31,468 bases of DNA, taken from Desulfatibacillaceae bacterium. Lineage in GTDB: Bacteria > Desulfobacterota > Desulfobacteria > Desulfobacterales > Desulfatibacillaceae. Shown here in pieces: positions 22,789 to 30,895 of the stretch (position 1 is the first letter of the stretch; each line of letters starts with the position of its first letter). Position numbers and translations under genes: made by a program. Where the stretch lies: contig JASEHB010000001.1 in the NCBI GenBank assembly GCA_030018745.1, positions 1 through 31,468 on the forward strand, in the 5' to 3' direction. The notes under the pieces were generated by a model. That model did no database searches and was not told the DNA's origin. It saw only the letters and a list, made by a program, of their open reading frames with translations.

Positions 22789-23940
22789 ATGGAACAAAAA
22801 AGAGCAAGCGAAAAGGTAAGCTCCATCAAGCCCTTTATTGTGATGGATGTGCTTGAGCGGGCCAAGGAGATGGAGCGCCAGGGCCAGGAAATCATCCACC
22901 TTGAGGTGGGCGAGCCTGACTTTGACACGCCCCAGGTGATTGTGGAGGCAGGCATAGCGGCCCTCAAGCAGGGCCATACCCACTACACCCACAGCATGGG
23001 GCTTCTTCAACTGCGCCAGGCAATATGCAGCCACTACAAAAAAACCTATTCCGTGAGCGTGGAGCCTGACCAGGTCATTGTAACCAGCGGGACTTCTCCG
23101 GCCATATTCATGATTTTTGCAGCCCTGCTGCGGCCCGGAGACGAGGTCATCATCTCGGACCCCCACTATGCCTGCTATCCCAACTTCATTGAGTTTGCAG
23201 GGGGAAAACCTGTGCGGGTGGAGGTGTATGAGGAAGATGCCTTCAATTTCCGCCAGGAAAAGGTGGCCCAAAAAATAACGGAGAAGACTCGCGCCATCTT
23301 CATCAACTCCCCGGCCAACCCCACAGGCACCCTGCTTTCGGCAGACTGCATGAAAGAGCTTGCGGGGCTAGGGCCTATGGTGGTTTCAGATGAGATTTAC
23401 CACGGCCTTGTTTACGAGGGCAAAGAGCACTCCATACTGGAGTTCACTGATGACGCCTTTGTGCTTAACGGCTTTTCCAAGGCCTATGCCATGACGGGCT
23501 GGCGGCTGGGATACCTCATCTGCCCTAAAGATTTTGTGCGGCCATTACAGAAGCTGCACCAGAACTTTTTTATATGCGCCTGTGCAATGGCCCAGATGGC
23601 AGGCATTGCAGCCCTGGAAAAAGCCGGGCCTGCCGTGGAGAAGATGCGCTCCATTTACAACGAGCGCCGCAGGTACATGATAGGCCGCTTGAAGGGCATG
23701 GGCTTTGGCATTTCCGTTGAGCCTACAGGCGCATTCTATGTGTTTGCCAATGCCAAAAAATTTTGCTCGGACAGCTATGCCTTTGCCTTTGATATTCTGG
23801 AAAACGCAAGGGTGGGGGTGACCCCTGGGGTGGATTTTGGCAAAAACGGCGAGGGCTATATCCGCTTTTGCTATGCCAACTCATTGGAAAATATTGAAAA
23901 AGGCATGGATCGCCTGGAAAGCTTTGTGAAAAGCCTCTAA
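22789..23940 (+). CDS. class I/II pyridoxal-phosphate aminotransferase
   Basis: This 383-residue fold-type I enzyme has the PLP Lys in NGFSKAYAMTGWRLGY, the PLP-binding Asp/Tyr in VVSDEIYHGLVYE, the helix TSGTSPAIFM and the arginine YIRFCYANS. It resembles aspartate/aromatic aminotransferases. Its position behind hisG raises the possibility of a histidinol-phosphate role, but the sequence resembles aspartate-like enzymes more than HisC. ATG 22789 is preferred over TTG 22777. The gap to hisG is 25 bp, so it is likely in the same operon. Confidence 0.87.
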   Translation: MEQKRASEKVSSIKPFIVMDVLERAKEMERQGQEIIHLEVGEPDFDTPQVIVEAGIAALKQGHTHYTHSMGLLQLRQAICSHYKKTYSVSVEPDQVIVTSGTSPAIFMIFAALLRPGDEVIISDPHYACYPNFIEFAGGKPVRVEVYEEDAFNFRQEKVAQKITEKTRAIFINSPANPTGTLLSADCMKELAGLGPMVVSDEIYHGLVYEGKEHSILEFTDDAFVLNGFSKAYAMTGWRLGYLICPKDFVRPLQKLHQNFFICACAMAQMAGIAALEKAGPAVEKMRSIYNERRRYMIGRLKGMGFGISVEPTGAFYVFANAKKFCSDSYAFAFDILENARVGVTPGVDFGKNGEGYIRFCYANSLENIEKGMDRLESFVKSL

Positions 23941-24020
23941 CCTTTGCGGTAATTGCAAAACACAAATAATTACAGGGTGTTGCAGATGGCTCCTTTCATC
24001 AGCTTTCTTCAGGAGCAGGA

Positions 24021-24617
24021 ATGATTATTAAAAGCGCCGAATTTGTCACAAGTGCAGGCAGGCCAGGGGAATACCCCCCGGCAAGTCTGCCGGAAATAGC
24101 TTTTGCCGGGCGCTCCAATGCAGGCAAGTCTTCGCTGGCCAATACCCTGCTCAAAAGAAAAAGCCTTTTCAAGACCTCGTCCAAGCCAGGCCTCACCCGG
24201 CGCATAAACTTTTTTATAATCAATGAGGCGCTTTACTTTGTGGACCTGCCAGGATACGGCTATGCCAAGGTCAGTAAAACCGAGCGGGCCAAGTGGGGCC
24301 CCATGATAGAAACCTACCTGTCAAACCGGGCCACCCTGGCCGCTGTAGTGCTTGTGCTTGATGTAAGAAGGCTGCCCGGAGTTTGGGAAACCGAGCTTTT
24401 GGCCTGGCTTGCCTTTCACGGCAAACGCTGCATAGTGGCAGCCACAAAGGCTGATAAGCTTTCGGCCAACAAGGCGGCTGCCGGGCGGGCTTCAATTGCC
24501 AGGGCCTTGAGCCTGCCTGTAGATGAGGTTACTTTGTTTTCGGCAAAAACAGGGCTTGGCAGGGAGGCCCTGTGGAATGAAATCACCCTGTCCACAGAGC
24601 TTGATATCCATGACTGA
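24021..24617 (+). CDS. engB: ribosome biogenesis GTPase EngB (YsxC/YihA)
   Basis: This 198-residue TRAFAC GTPase has G1 GRSNAGKSS, G3 VDLPGYGYA, G4 ATKADKL and G5 FSAKTG. EngB acts in late assembly of the 50S ribosomal subunit. ATG 24021 has AGGAGCAGGA in front. Its end overlaps the start of era by eight bases (24610-24617), so the two genes are coupled. Confidence 0.95.
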   Translation: MIIKSAEFVTSAGRPGEYPPASLPEIAFAGRSNAGKSSLANTLLKRKSLFKTSSKPGLTRRINFFIINEALYFVDLPGYGYAKVSKTERAKWGPMIETYLSNRATLAAVVLVLDVRRLPGVWETELLAWLAFHGKRCIVAATKADKLSANKAAAGRASIARALSLPVDEVTLFSAKTGLGREALWNEITLSTELDIHD

Positions 24618-25524
24618 AAGCATAGACCAACCTTTTTTTTCGGGCTTTGCAGCCCTTGTGGGTGCGCCCAATGTGGGCAAGTCAACCCTCACAAACCGCC
24701 TGCTGGGCGAAAAGGTGAGTATTGTCTCGCGAAAGCCCCAGACCACCCGCAACAGGATTCTTGGCATAGTCCACAGGCCAAATTCCCAGATAGTTCTTGT
24801 GGATACCCCCGGCGTCCACCAGGCCAAAGGGCTTTTAAACCGCTTCATGGTGGACACGGCTCTATCAGCCCTGGCGGATGTGGACATTGTATTGTTCATA
24901 GTGGATGCCGCCAAGCCCGACCCGGAAGCCGAGTCTGCCGTGACCTGCGCCCTGGAAAAACGATCCGTCCCCGTTTTTCTGGTGTTAAACAAGATAGACC
25001 TGGTGGAAAAGGAAGCCCTTTTGCCCCTGATGGAAAAATGGGCCTCTGTGCGGAGCTTTGATGAGGTCATTCCCATTTCCGCAAAAACCGGCACCCAGGT
25101 GGACCTTCTTCTTGATCTGATTGAAAAGCGCCTGCCAGCAGGCCCGCCTTATTTCCCGCCGGATCAGCTCACCGATGCGCCGGAGCGTTTTCTGGCAGCC
25201 GAAATGATAAGGGAGCAGGTCTTTGCCCAGACCGGCCAGGAGATTCCTTATATAACCGCCGTGACCGTGGAGGAATATAAGGAGCAACAATCTCCGCCCC
25301 TTGTACGGATTTCCGCTGTAATCCATGTGGAGCGCGAATCACAAAAGGGCATACTCATCGGCAAAAAGGGCGCAGGCCTCAAAAGAATAGGCACGGCGGC
25401 CCGCCTGGAGCTTGAAAAGGCCCTGGACACAAAGGTCTTTTTATCCCTTTTTGTGAGGGTGGAAAAAAACTGGTCCAAAGACCCAAAGGCCATGCGGCGA
25501 TTGGGATATGACACAGCCCGGTAA
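24610..25524 (+). CDS. era: GTPase Era
   Basis: This 304-residue protein has a GTPase domain (G1 GAPNVGKST, G3 VDTPGVHQAKG, G4 NKIDLV, G5 ISAKTG) and a C-terminal KH domain (IHVERESQKGILIGKKGAGLKRIG), which binds the 3' end of 16S rRNA for 30S maturation. ATG 24610 is inside the end of engB. The long in-frame extension upstream of it is engB sequence in another frame and is not used. The next gene starts 17 bp before the era stop. Confidence 0.95.
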   Translation: MTESIDQPFFSGFAALVGAPNVGKSTLTNRLLGEKVSIVSRKPQTTRNRILGIVHRPNSQIVLVDTPGVHQAKGLLNRFMVDTALSALADVDIVLFIVDAAKPDPEAESAVTCALEKRSVPVFLVLNKIDLVEKEALLPLMEKWASVRSFDEVIPISAKTGTQVDLLLDLIEKRLPAGPPYFPPDQLTDAPERFLAAEMIREQVFAQTGQEIPYITAVTVEEYKEQQSPPLVRISAVIHVERESQKGILIGKKGAGLKRIGTAARLELEKALDTKVFLSLFVRVEKNWSKDPKAMRRLGYDTAR

Positions 25525-26386
25525 AAGAGCGTCAACCTTGCAGCAAAACGGGATTCTTTCCTTTAATCCGGTATTTGTGGGAGACAAAAACCTGCTCTGC
25601 GCAGGCCGCAGGCCGGGGCCGGATGATTTGTCCGCCATGAAAAAGGCCTGGGCCGTTATTCTGGGCCAGGGTTGCCCGCAAGAGCTTTATCAGATGGCGC
25701 GGGCGGCTTCGCCACGGGTTTTTCCCAATTATGACAGCAGGTTTGACTTTCCAGGCAAAACCGGCCAGGCAGGTCTGTTTTTAAAATACAATGCCCCCTT
25801 TCCCAAAAGCCTTGTTTTTAAAAGAGCGGCGGACTGCCGCAAAGGCCTGGATAAAGATGTCGGCAACCTTCCCTTTGCCCTGCCCTTTGTGTTCAAGTAT
25901 GATTGGGGAGGTGAGGGCCAGACGGTTTTTCTTTTGCACAGCATTGATGAGCTGAAAGAAAGGCTTGAGGAGGCAGAGCGCTTTGAGGCAGCAGGCCAGA
26001 GCGGCTTTCTGCTTCAGGAGTTTGTGCCATGCAATAACCACAGCCTGCGGGTTGTGGTGGCCCACGATGAGCTTGTGGCATACTGGCGAAAAGGCCCGCC
26101 GGGCAAACCCATAATGGGCGGCCTTTGCCAGGGTGCGATCTTGGATAAGGAGTCGGACCCGCACCTGATGGAGGCAGGCAAGGAGATGGTGGCTGATTTT
26201 TGTGGTAAAACGCTCATCAACCTTGCCGGATTCGATCTGCTTTTTGACGAAAGGCAAAAAGGCCCTGCCCCGCTTTTTCTGGAAATAAACTGGTTTTTCG
26301 GGCGCAGGGGGCTTGGCGGGTCCGATGCCTATTATAAGCTTTTAAACAGAGCCATTGACCGATGGCTGAAAGATCTTAAGAATTAA
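25508..26386 (+). CDS. ATP-grasp domain protein of unknown function
   Basis: This 292-residue protein has ATP-grasp features. LPFVFKYDWGGEGQTVFLL holds the Lys and glycine-rich loop, FLLQEFVP the hinge, NNHSLRVVVAHDELVAYWRK the purine-site region, and LINLAGFDLLFDE with APLFLEINWFFGRRGLGG carries the magnesium-binding Glu and Asn. The N-terminal 120 residues (LSFNPVFVGDKNLLCAGR) lack a close match known to me. ATP-grasp enzymes ligate an acid to an amine or thiol through an acyl phosphate. It overlaps era by 17 bp, so translation is probably coupled. A role in modifying a ribosome-related partner is possible but unproven. Confidence 0.82.
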   Translation: MTQPGKRASTLQQNGILSFNPVFVGDKNLLCAGRRPGPDDLSAMKKAWAVILGQGCPQELYQMARAASPRVFPNYDSRFDFPGKTGQAGLFLKYNAPFPKSLVFKRAADCRKGLDKDVGNLPFALPFVFKYDWGGEGQTVFLLHSIDELKERLEEAERFEAAGQSGFLLQEFVPCNNHSLRVVVAHDELVAYWRKGPPGKPIMGGLCQGAILDKESDPHLMEAGKEMVADFCGKTLINLAGFDLLFDERQKGPAPLFLEINWFFGRRGLGGSDAYYKLLNRAIDRWLKDLKN

Positions 26387-26421
26387 AAATCCGCCCTGAA
26401 AAAAAACTGCAACAGGAAAAC

Positions 26422-26787
26422 ATGGCCAAAACCAGGCGAAAAAATCTCTCCAGACAAAAAGAGGCTCTGGCTTTTGAATCCTTTTCCGGTGAAGACCAGG
26501 ACAGGCGCAGGGAAAAGAATCTTGCCCGCGATCTGCGCCGGACCCGCTGGTGGAAGGAGAAGCTTGCCCAGGGAATCTGCCATTACTGCAAGGGCAGCTT
26601 TGCCCCGGAAGAGCTGACCATGGATCATGTGGTGCCCCTTGCCCAGGGCGGCAAGAGCGTGAAGCAGAACCTTGTGTGCGCCTGCAAGAACTGCAACACC
26701 GAAAAAAGCTATCAGTATTCAATGGATTTTGAAATCGCCCGCCAGGAAGATCAAGGGCCGGACCCTGACCAGGAGGAAAACTCCTGA
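26422..26787 (+). CDS. small HNH endonuclease-domain protein
   Basis: This 121-residue protein has a central HNH fold: CHYCKGSFAPEELTMDHVVPLAQGG, NLVCACKNCNTEK. The DHVVPLAQGG segment is the H-N core, and two CxxC pairs bind zinc. A basic N-terminal tail (MAKTRRKNLSRQKEA) could contact DNA. The final 25 residues are acidic. It may be a solitary nuclease as in many bacterial genomes, and no toxin, intron or phage partner is seen nearby. ATG 26422 follows AACAGGAAAAC. It is 35 bp after the ATP-grasp gene. Confidence 0.87.
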   Translation: MAKTRRKNLSRQKEALAFESFSGEDQDRRREKNLARDLRRTRWWKEKLAQGICHYCKGSFAPEELTMDHVVPLAQGGKSVKQNLVCACKNCNTEKSYQYSMDFEIARQEDQGPDPDQEENS

Positions 26788-26823
26788 TTCAAGGGCCCGG
26801 CCCCTTAAGTTGTTAGCAACAAC
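26753..26823 (+). terminator. nested hairpins at the 3' end of the HNH gene
   Basis: CAGGAG-GAAAA-CTCCTG (26770-26786) lies inside a longer stem (26753-26761 with 26797-26806), and GTTGTT-AGC-AACAAC (26809-26823) follows. There is no T-run, so termination is only suggested. Confidence 0.35.
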
Positions 26824-26861
26824 GGCATTCAGAAAGATTTTGCCTTTATTGCCGCTGTTTT

Positions 26862-27395
26862 TCAGTCATCCAGATCCGGAGCTGAATAGGGTCCGCCGGG
26901 CCTCATGCCCGGCCTGCCGCCGGGTCCCATCATGCCAGGCTCCAAGCCGGATCCGCCGGGGCCTCTCCGCATGGTGCCGTCCTTCCAGCCTCTCCGGTAA
27001 TTGCGGAAACCTTCATTGACCTGGGAAAACCTTTCGGTGCCGATGGTCTGCCGAACATGCATCAAGAAATCAAAGCGCTCCTGGGCAAGGGCATCCTGTG
27101 CCTTGCTCACCTTATTGTGCTGAGCCGCGATTGCGGCTTTGGATGCATTGGCATCCTTTAGAAGTGTATCCAGCTCCGCCCGCTCGGCGTTAAGCTTGTC
27201 TTGCAGCTCCTGGCGGATCAAAAGGCTTTTTTGCTGGGCCTCATCCAGGGCCGTTTTTTCCTGCTCGGTAAGCTCCACCTGGGGGGCAAAGCGGTCGCAG
27301 TGCCACCACCAGCCCCTTTCCCACTGCTGGGCCAGGGCAAAGGCAGGAATTGCAAGAACTGCGATTACAAGAATTGGAAGCAATTTCTTAAACAT
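26862..27395 (-). CDS. Spy/CpxP-like periplasmic protein
   Basis: This 177-residue protein has a signal peptide (MFKKLLPILVIAVLAIPAFALAQ). A helical body contains VELTEQEKTALDEAQQKS (LTxxQ-like pattern) and LNAERAELDTLLKDANASKAAIAAQHNKVSKAQ, as in Spy/CpxP/metal-resistance periplasmic chaperones. The C-terminus is low-complexity and Gly/Met/Pro-rich (MMGPGGRPGMRPGG). WWWHCDRF and the Met-rich tail could bind metal. It is the last gene of a three-gene operon behind an ECF sigma factor and its anti-sigma factor, so it is a likely envelope-stress effector. ATG 27393-27395 follows AAAGGAG and lies inside the end of the anti-sigma gene. Confidence 0.83.
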   Translation of the reverse strand: MFKKLLPILVIAVLAIPAFALAQQWERGWWWHCDRFAPQVELTEQEKTALDEAQQKSLLIRQELQDKLNAERAELDTLLKDANASKAAIAAQHNKVSKAQDALAQERFDFLMHVRQTIGTERFSQVNEGFRNYRRGWKDGTMRRGPGGSGLEPGMMGPGGRPGMRPGGPYSAPDLDD

Positions 27396-27990
27396 GGCTT
27401 GTCTCCTTTTGTAAAATGCGCCCCTGTAACAAAGGGTCATCCCCTGCAAGGGGCGCAATAAAGTCCAAAAAATCCTCAAAAAAGCTGTCTTCCTGGTCTG
27501 TTTCTGCGTTATTGAGCAGGTTCATCTCTCCGGCAAGGATAAGATAATCCAGGCCCAGAATGCCTGTCTGACTTGCAGAATAGCCTTCAACAACATCTTC
27601 GCCTGTTGGCAGCCCCGCAAGCTCCGGCCCCTTAAGCCCGCTGAAAGCTGGCGGGCCGCTGGTTTTAAGCAGCCCCATGCCCACAGCAAGGCCAAACACC
27701 AGAACAAGGCTTGCTGCAAAGGCCAACACGGGTTTAAAGCCCAAAGTCCAAAGAGGCCTGTTTGGGGTTGCAGCAACCGGAAGGCGCACCGGGCCGGGCA
27801 TGGGGGGCGTGTGCCGCAAGGCAGCCCTGTGCAGGGCGGCCAGATCTGATTCCAGGGCTTTTGCAGCCTGCACGCATTCCGGGCAGCCTGCCGGTTGACC
27901 GTTGGAATTGACCGCAGGGTCCATCACCTTTTCAAAAAGCTGCTGGCAGGCCTTCTGGCTGCAATTTGTAAGGGACTCCTGCTTTTTCAT
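27388..27990 (-). CDS. membrane-bound anti-sigma factor candidate (zinc-finger type)
   Basis: This 200-residue protein has an N-terminal Cys-rich segment (NCSQKACQQLFEK then GCPECVQAAKA, residues 9-41), which fits a variant anti-sigma zinc finger in which only CxxC is clear. One membrane helix (about 86-107, LAFAASLVLVFGLAVGMGLL) and a periplasmic C-terminal half follow. It directly follows the sigma gene with a 4-bp overlap (27987-27990) and overlaps the Spy-like gene by eight bases. In known systems the anti-sigma factor holds the ECF sigma factor until an envelope signal releases it. The annotation rests mostly on order and topology. Confidence 0.75.
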   Translation of the reverse strand: MKKQESLTNCSQKACQQLFEKVMDPAVNSNGQPAGCPECVQAAKALESDLAALHRAALRHTPPMPGPVRLPVAATPNRPLWTLGFKPVLAFAASLVLVFGLAVGMGLLKTSGPPAFSGLKGPELAGLPTGEDVVEGYSASQTGILGLDYLILAGEMNLLNNAETDQEDSFFEDFLDFIAPLAGDDPLLQGRILQKETSHV

Positions 27991-28610
27991 GATACTTCCT
28001 CCTTGCGGATGTACTCTGAAAGCCTTCTGTCGCTTTCAAACTTGGCAACAGCCCGATAAAGCAGCGTTTTTACCGTGCTCTGGCTCTTGTTGAGCACCTG
28101 GGCTATTTCCGGAATTTTCAACTGGTCAAGAAACCGCAGAAAAAAGACTTCCTTTTCGCCGGTTGAGAGCTTTGCTGAAAAAGCATCCACATGCGACCAA
28201 AACTCCCTGCTCAAAAGCCCGTCAAGAGCAGTTTGTCCGCCCGCTTCTTCATCAGACCTGCCAACTTCAGGCAGAACATCATCCGGGCTGCCCAAGAAAA
28301 ACAAAAAGCGCTTTTTTCTTTTGAAATCCGTAACCCGGTTTCTTGCAATGGAAAAAAGCCAGGGTACAAACTTTTCTGCCTCTTGCAGTTTTGCCATATT
28401 TTTGTACGCCCGGATAAACACTTCCTGGGTAAGATCCTGGGCATCCTGAACATTTCTCACACGGGCATAAATCATGGCAAAAATGCGCTCCGAATAGATT
28501 TGGACAAGTCGCTCAAAAGCCGACCTGTCTCCGCGGCGGGCCTTTTCCACCAGCTCTGCATCCGGCCCGGCGTCAAAAGAGTTCCTTTTAAAAGAGGCCA
28601 TTGCCTCCAT
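27987..28610 (-). CDS. ECF-type RNA polymerase sigma factor
   Basis: This 207-residue protein has sigma-70 region 2 (LVEKARRGDRSAFERLVQIYSERIFAMIYARVRNVQDAQDLTQEVFIRAYKNM, then FVPWLFSIARNRVTDFKRKK). Region 4 reads LSTGEKEVFFLRFLDQLKIPEIAQVLNKSQSTVKTLLYRAVAKF. Region 3 is absent, as in ECF factors. ATG 28608-28610 is the likely start, with a second ATG nine bases on. It has a candidate own promoter of ECF type at 28729-28754 and overlaps the anti-sigma gene. It is likely an autoregulated envelope or metal-stress regulator. Confidence 0.9.
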   Translation of the reverse strand: MEAMASFKRNSFDAGPDAELVEKARRGDRSAFERLVQIYSERIFAMIYARVRNVQDAQDLTQEVFIRAYKNMAKLQEAEKFVPWLFSIARNRVTDFKRKKRFLFFLGSPDDVLPEVGRSDEEAGGQTALDGLLSREFWSHVDAFSAKLSTGEKEVFFLRFLDQLKIPEIAQVLNKSQSTVKTLLYRAVAKFESDRRLSEYIRKEEVS

Positions 28611-28728
28611 AATTCGCCCTTATCCGCCAAAATCCTTTATTGAACAGCATCCTGGCAAAAAGCTTTCCCCAAAAAGTCGGCGGCGCCATTCCCGGCAGGG
28701 GAAAATCTCTGCCGCTGTTGACCATAAA

Positions 28729-28754
28729 GACGCATCTGCCTCAAAAACAGTTTA
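28729..28754 (-). promoter_or_regulatory. ECF-type promoter of the sigma/anti-sigma operon
   Basis: On the minus strand TAAAC (28750-28754) is followed after 17 bp by CGTC (28729-28732), the AAC-N16/17-CGTC arrangement usual for ECF promoters. It lies about 120 bp before the sigma gene, as expected if the factor controls its own operon. Confidence 0.5.
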
Positions 28755-28838
28755 CAAAAAGTTGATCTATAGAGCCTAAAGGAAAAATTCAGGGTAGGTG
28801 ACGGACGGGCAAATGCTGTTCTTGATTTTGAGCAGAAA

Positions 28839-29525
28839 TTAATAGGTTGAAAAGGGCAGGGCCAATTTGCCCAGCCAGGGCACGAACTGGGCCATGATGG
28901 CCTTTCTCACCCACTGGGCGTATTCCGTGGAGGCCGGGTCCATGCCCATGCGCCGGGCATGGGCTGCGGGTGCGCCCAGAAAGTTGACAAAGGCTGCAAT
29001 AAGGCAGGAGAAAAACATGTCAATCTCATCTTCTGGCGCGGAAAGAGGAACCTTTTTGCGGAAGGACGAGCCGATTCTTGCAAAAAGCTCCGGCACCAGC
29101 CGATAGCCGGGCAGGGCGTCAAGGCGGTCCACCTGGGCTATGTTCTGCATTATAATGCAGGTGCCGTGGGGATATTGCCTGTCATAAGCCAGAACCCTGT
29201 CCACCAGAAGGCCAAGCCCCTGGGAAGGCGAAAGGGTGTCCAGATCCTGAAGCCAGATGAGGTGGGCATCGCCGAATTCCAGCACAATGCGCTCCACCAC
29301 TGCGGTGAAAAGGGCTGCCTTTGTGGGAAAGTAGTAACGGATGAGAGGATGATCAAAGCCGCCCTGCTTGGCTATGGCCCTTAAGCTTGCTGCATGGTAG
29401 GGCTGCCTGGAGAAAACCTCCTTGGCTGCCTGGAGAATTTTTTCCCTTGCAAGCTCGCTCTTTTTCGGGTCAGCCCCGTTGACGGTTGCTTTCACCCTTT
29501 TGCTTGTTTCCTTGCTCGCTTCCAT
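28839..29525 (-). CDS. TetR-family transcriptional regulator
   Basis: This 228-residue protein has the TetR DNA-binding head at about 25-72 (REKILQAAKEVFSRQPYHAASLRAIAKQGGFDHPLIRYYFPTKAALF). A helical ligand domain follows. The start codon at 29523-29525 lies only seven bases after a good -10 (29533-29538), so the mRNA may begin at the ATG. Otherwise the true start is a later in-frame codon, such as a GTG about 30 bp inside. A palindrome immediately above the promoter may be its own operator. It follows the geranylgeranyl-reductase-like gene, whose operon it may control. Confidence 0.9.
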   Translation of the reverse strand: MEASKETSKRVKATVNGADPKKSELAREKILQAAKEVFSRQPYHAASLRAIAKQGGFDHPLIRYYFPTKAALFTAVVERIVLEFGDAHLIWLQDLDTLSPSQGLGLLVDRVLAYDRQYPHGTCIIMQNIAQVDRLDALPGYRLVPELFARIGSSFRKKVPLSAPEDEIDMFFSCLIAAFVNFLGAPAAHARRMGMDPASTEYAQWVRKAIMAQFVPWLGKLALPFSTY

Positions 29526-29532
29526 ATACTAG

Positions 29533-29561
29533 TTATTACTCCAGGCTTGTAGCAATGTCAA
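29533..29561 (-). promoter_or_regulatory. sigma-70 promoter of the TetR gene
   Basis: On the minus strand TTGACA (29556-29561) and TAATAA (29533-29538) are exactly 17 bp apart. The predicted start is at or within one or two bases of the ATG at 29525. Confidence 0.65.
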
Positions 29562-29565
29562 CTTG

Positions 29566-29582
29566 TTTTACCATTTGTAAAA
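29566..29582. promoter_or_regulatory. candidate TetR operator
   Basis: TTTTAC-CATTT-GTAAAA, an inverted repeat with 6-bp arms and a 5-bp spacer, adjoins the -35 of the TetR promoter. The size and position fit an autoregulatory site, though TetR operators are often longer. Confidence 0.4.
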
Positions 29583-29725
29583 AAATATTTCCGCTTTTTC
29601 CAGGTACTCTTCCCCTCGCCGGATAAGAGCCGGTTTTTATTTCCATAAAAGATTACGGCACGATTAGTCGCATTATTCTACGGGCGGATTGCTGAAATGG
29701 GCAGGCCGGTTTCGGGGATTTTTGG

Positions 29726-30895
29726 TCAGTATTGGCTGGCCTTGTCAAGGGGCAACCTGTTGCGGCGCTCAAAATGGGACAGGGAGGGATTGGCCAGGCT
29801 CAAAAGCAGAAGTGCGGGGAAGGCTCCGATGACCGCGCTGGTGTTGAGGCCACGGATAAGGCCCTCCGTGATGGGGCCGTGCACAGCTTTTAAGCCCAGA
29901 ATGCGCCCGCCCAGCCTGGGAAGGCGATAGGCCCTTTGGCAGATGAGCCTCAATAGGGCCATGTTGGCAAAAAGGGGCCGCAAACTTTTTTCGTAAAATA
30001 TCCGGGCAGTTTCCGGGCTTGCACCAAGTGCGGCCAAAGCTGCTGCATGGCCTGTGTACAAGGCCGCATAAATACCCTCTCCTGTCATGGGGTCTGCAAA
30101 TCCGCCTGCATCCCCGGCAAGCAGAAGGGGTGCCCGGCCCGGCAGGGAGTAGCCACCCCAGGGTATGGCTCCGCCGGTGATTTTGCCGGGGGCATCCTCT
30201 GCAAGCCTTTTTTTAAGATAATCTGCCAGGCCCAGGCGCATCTGCGCGCCAGAAATATCGGCAACGCTGTACACCCCGGCATTTGCCCTGCCGTCCCCAT
30301 AGGGGAAAACCCATCCGTAGCCTGAAGCAACCATGCCGCCGTCAAAAAGAATCCTGGGCCTTTCGCCTGGGGTTTCAAGCTCATCGGCCATGAGCGCCAG
30401 AGCCTGGCAGGAGACTGTTCCGCCAAAGGAGCGGCGCACACGGCTGGCAGCTCCATCTGCTGCAATGAGCCGGGGTGATTTCAACACCTTGCTGCAAAGG
30501 GTTTTCAGCGTGAAGATCCGCCCGTCCCAGGATGCCCCGCTTATTGCGCCAAAAACAAAGTTTATGCCCATATTTTGCGCCGCGTCCCGCAGGCTCTGGT
30601 CAAAGAGCGCACGGCGGGCAATGTGAAGGGCAGGTTTTTTAAGGGTAAAGCAGTTGTAGTGATGGGGCGGGGCATTTCCTTCCAGATAAAAGACGGGATG
30701 ACCCAGATGCGCATCAAATTTGAGCTTGCGGATAAGCTTCACAGCCCGTGGCGTAAGGCCCCCGCCGCAGGCCTTGCCGCCTGCCCTCTCTTTTTTTTCG
30801 ACCACGGCGACCCGCGCCCCGGCCCTGGCAAGGGTTATGGCCGCAGCCATCCCGGCAGGCCCGGCCCCGGCCACAAGGCAGTCTATGCGCTCCAT
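29726..30895 (-). CDS. geranylgeranyl reductase family FAD-dependent oxidoreductase
   Basis: This 389-residue flavoprotein has the Rossmann start ERIDCLVAGAGPAGMAAAITLARAGARVAVVEKK and the GGR signature SGYGWVFPYGDGRANAGVY. The second FAD motif is LLLAGDAGGFADPMTGEGIYAAL. The family saturates isoprenoid chains of lipids or quinones, or acts as a related oxidoreductase. The substrate is not predictable. The C-terminal 90 residues are helical and partly hydrophobic, suggesting membrane association. ATG 30893-30895 follows AGGAGG and lies inside the end of the MFS gene (13-bp overlap), so it belongs to that operon. Confidence 0.87.
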   Translation of the reverse strand: MERIDCLVAGAGPAGMAAAITLARAGARVAVVEKKERAGGKACGGGLTPRAVKLIRKLKFDAHLGHPVFYLEGNAPPHHYNCFTLKKPALHIARRALFDQSLRDAAQNMGINFVFGAISGASWDGRIFTLKTLCSKVLKSPRLIAADGAASRVRRSFGGTVSCQALALMADELETPGERPRILFDGGMVASGYGWVFPYGDGRANAGVYSVADISGAQMRLGLADYLKKRLAEDAPGKITGGAIPWGGYSLPGRAPLLLAGDAGGFADPMTGEGIYAALYTGHAAALAALGASPETARIFYEKSLRPLFANMALLRLICQRAYRLPRLGGRILGLKAVHGPITEGLIRGLNTSAVIGAFPALLLLSLANPSLSHFERRNRLPLDKASQY

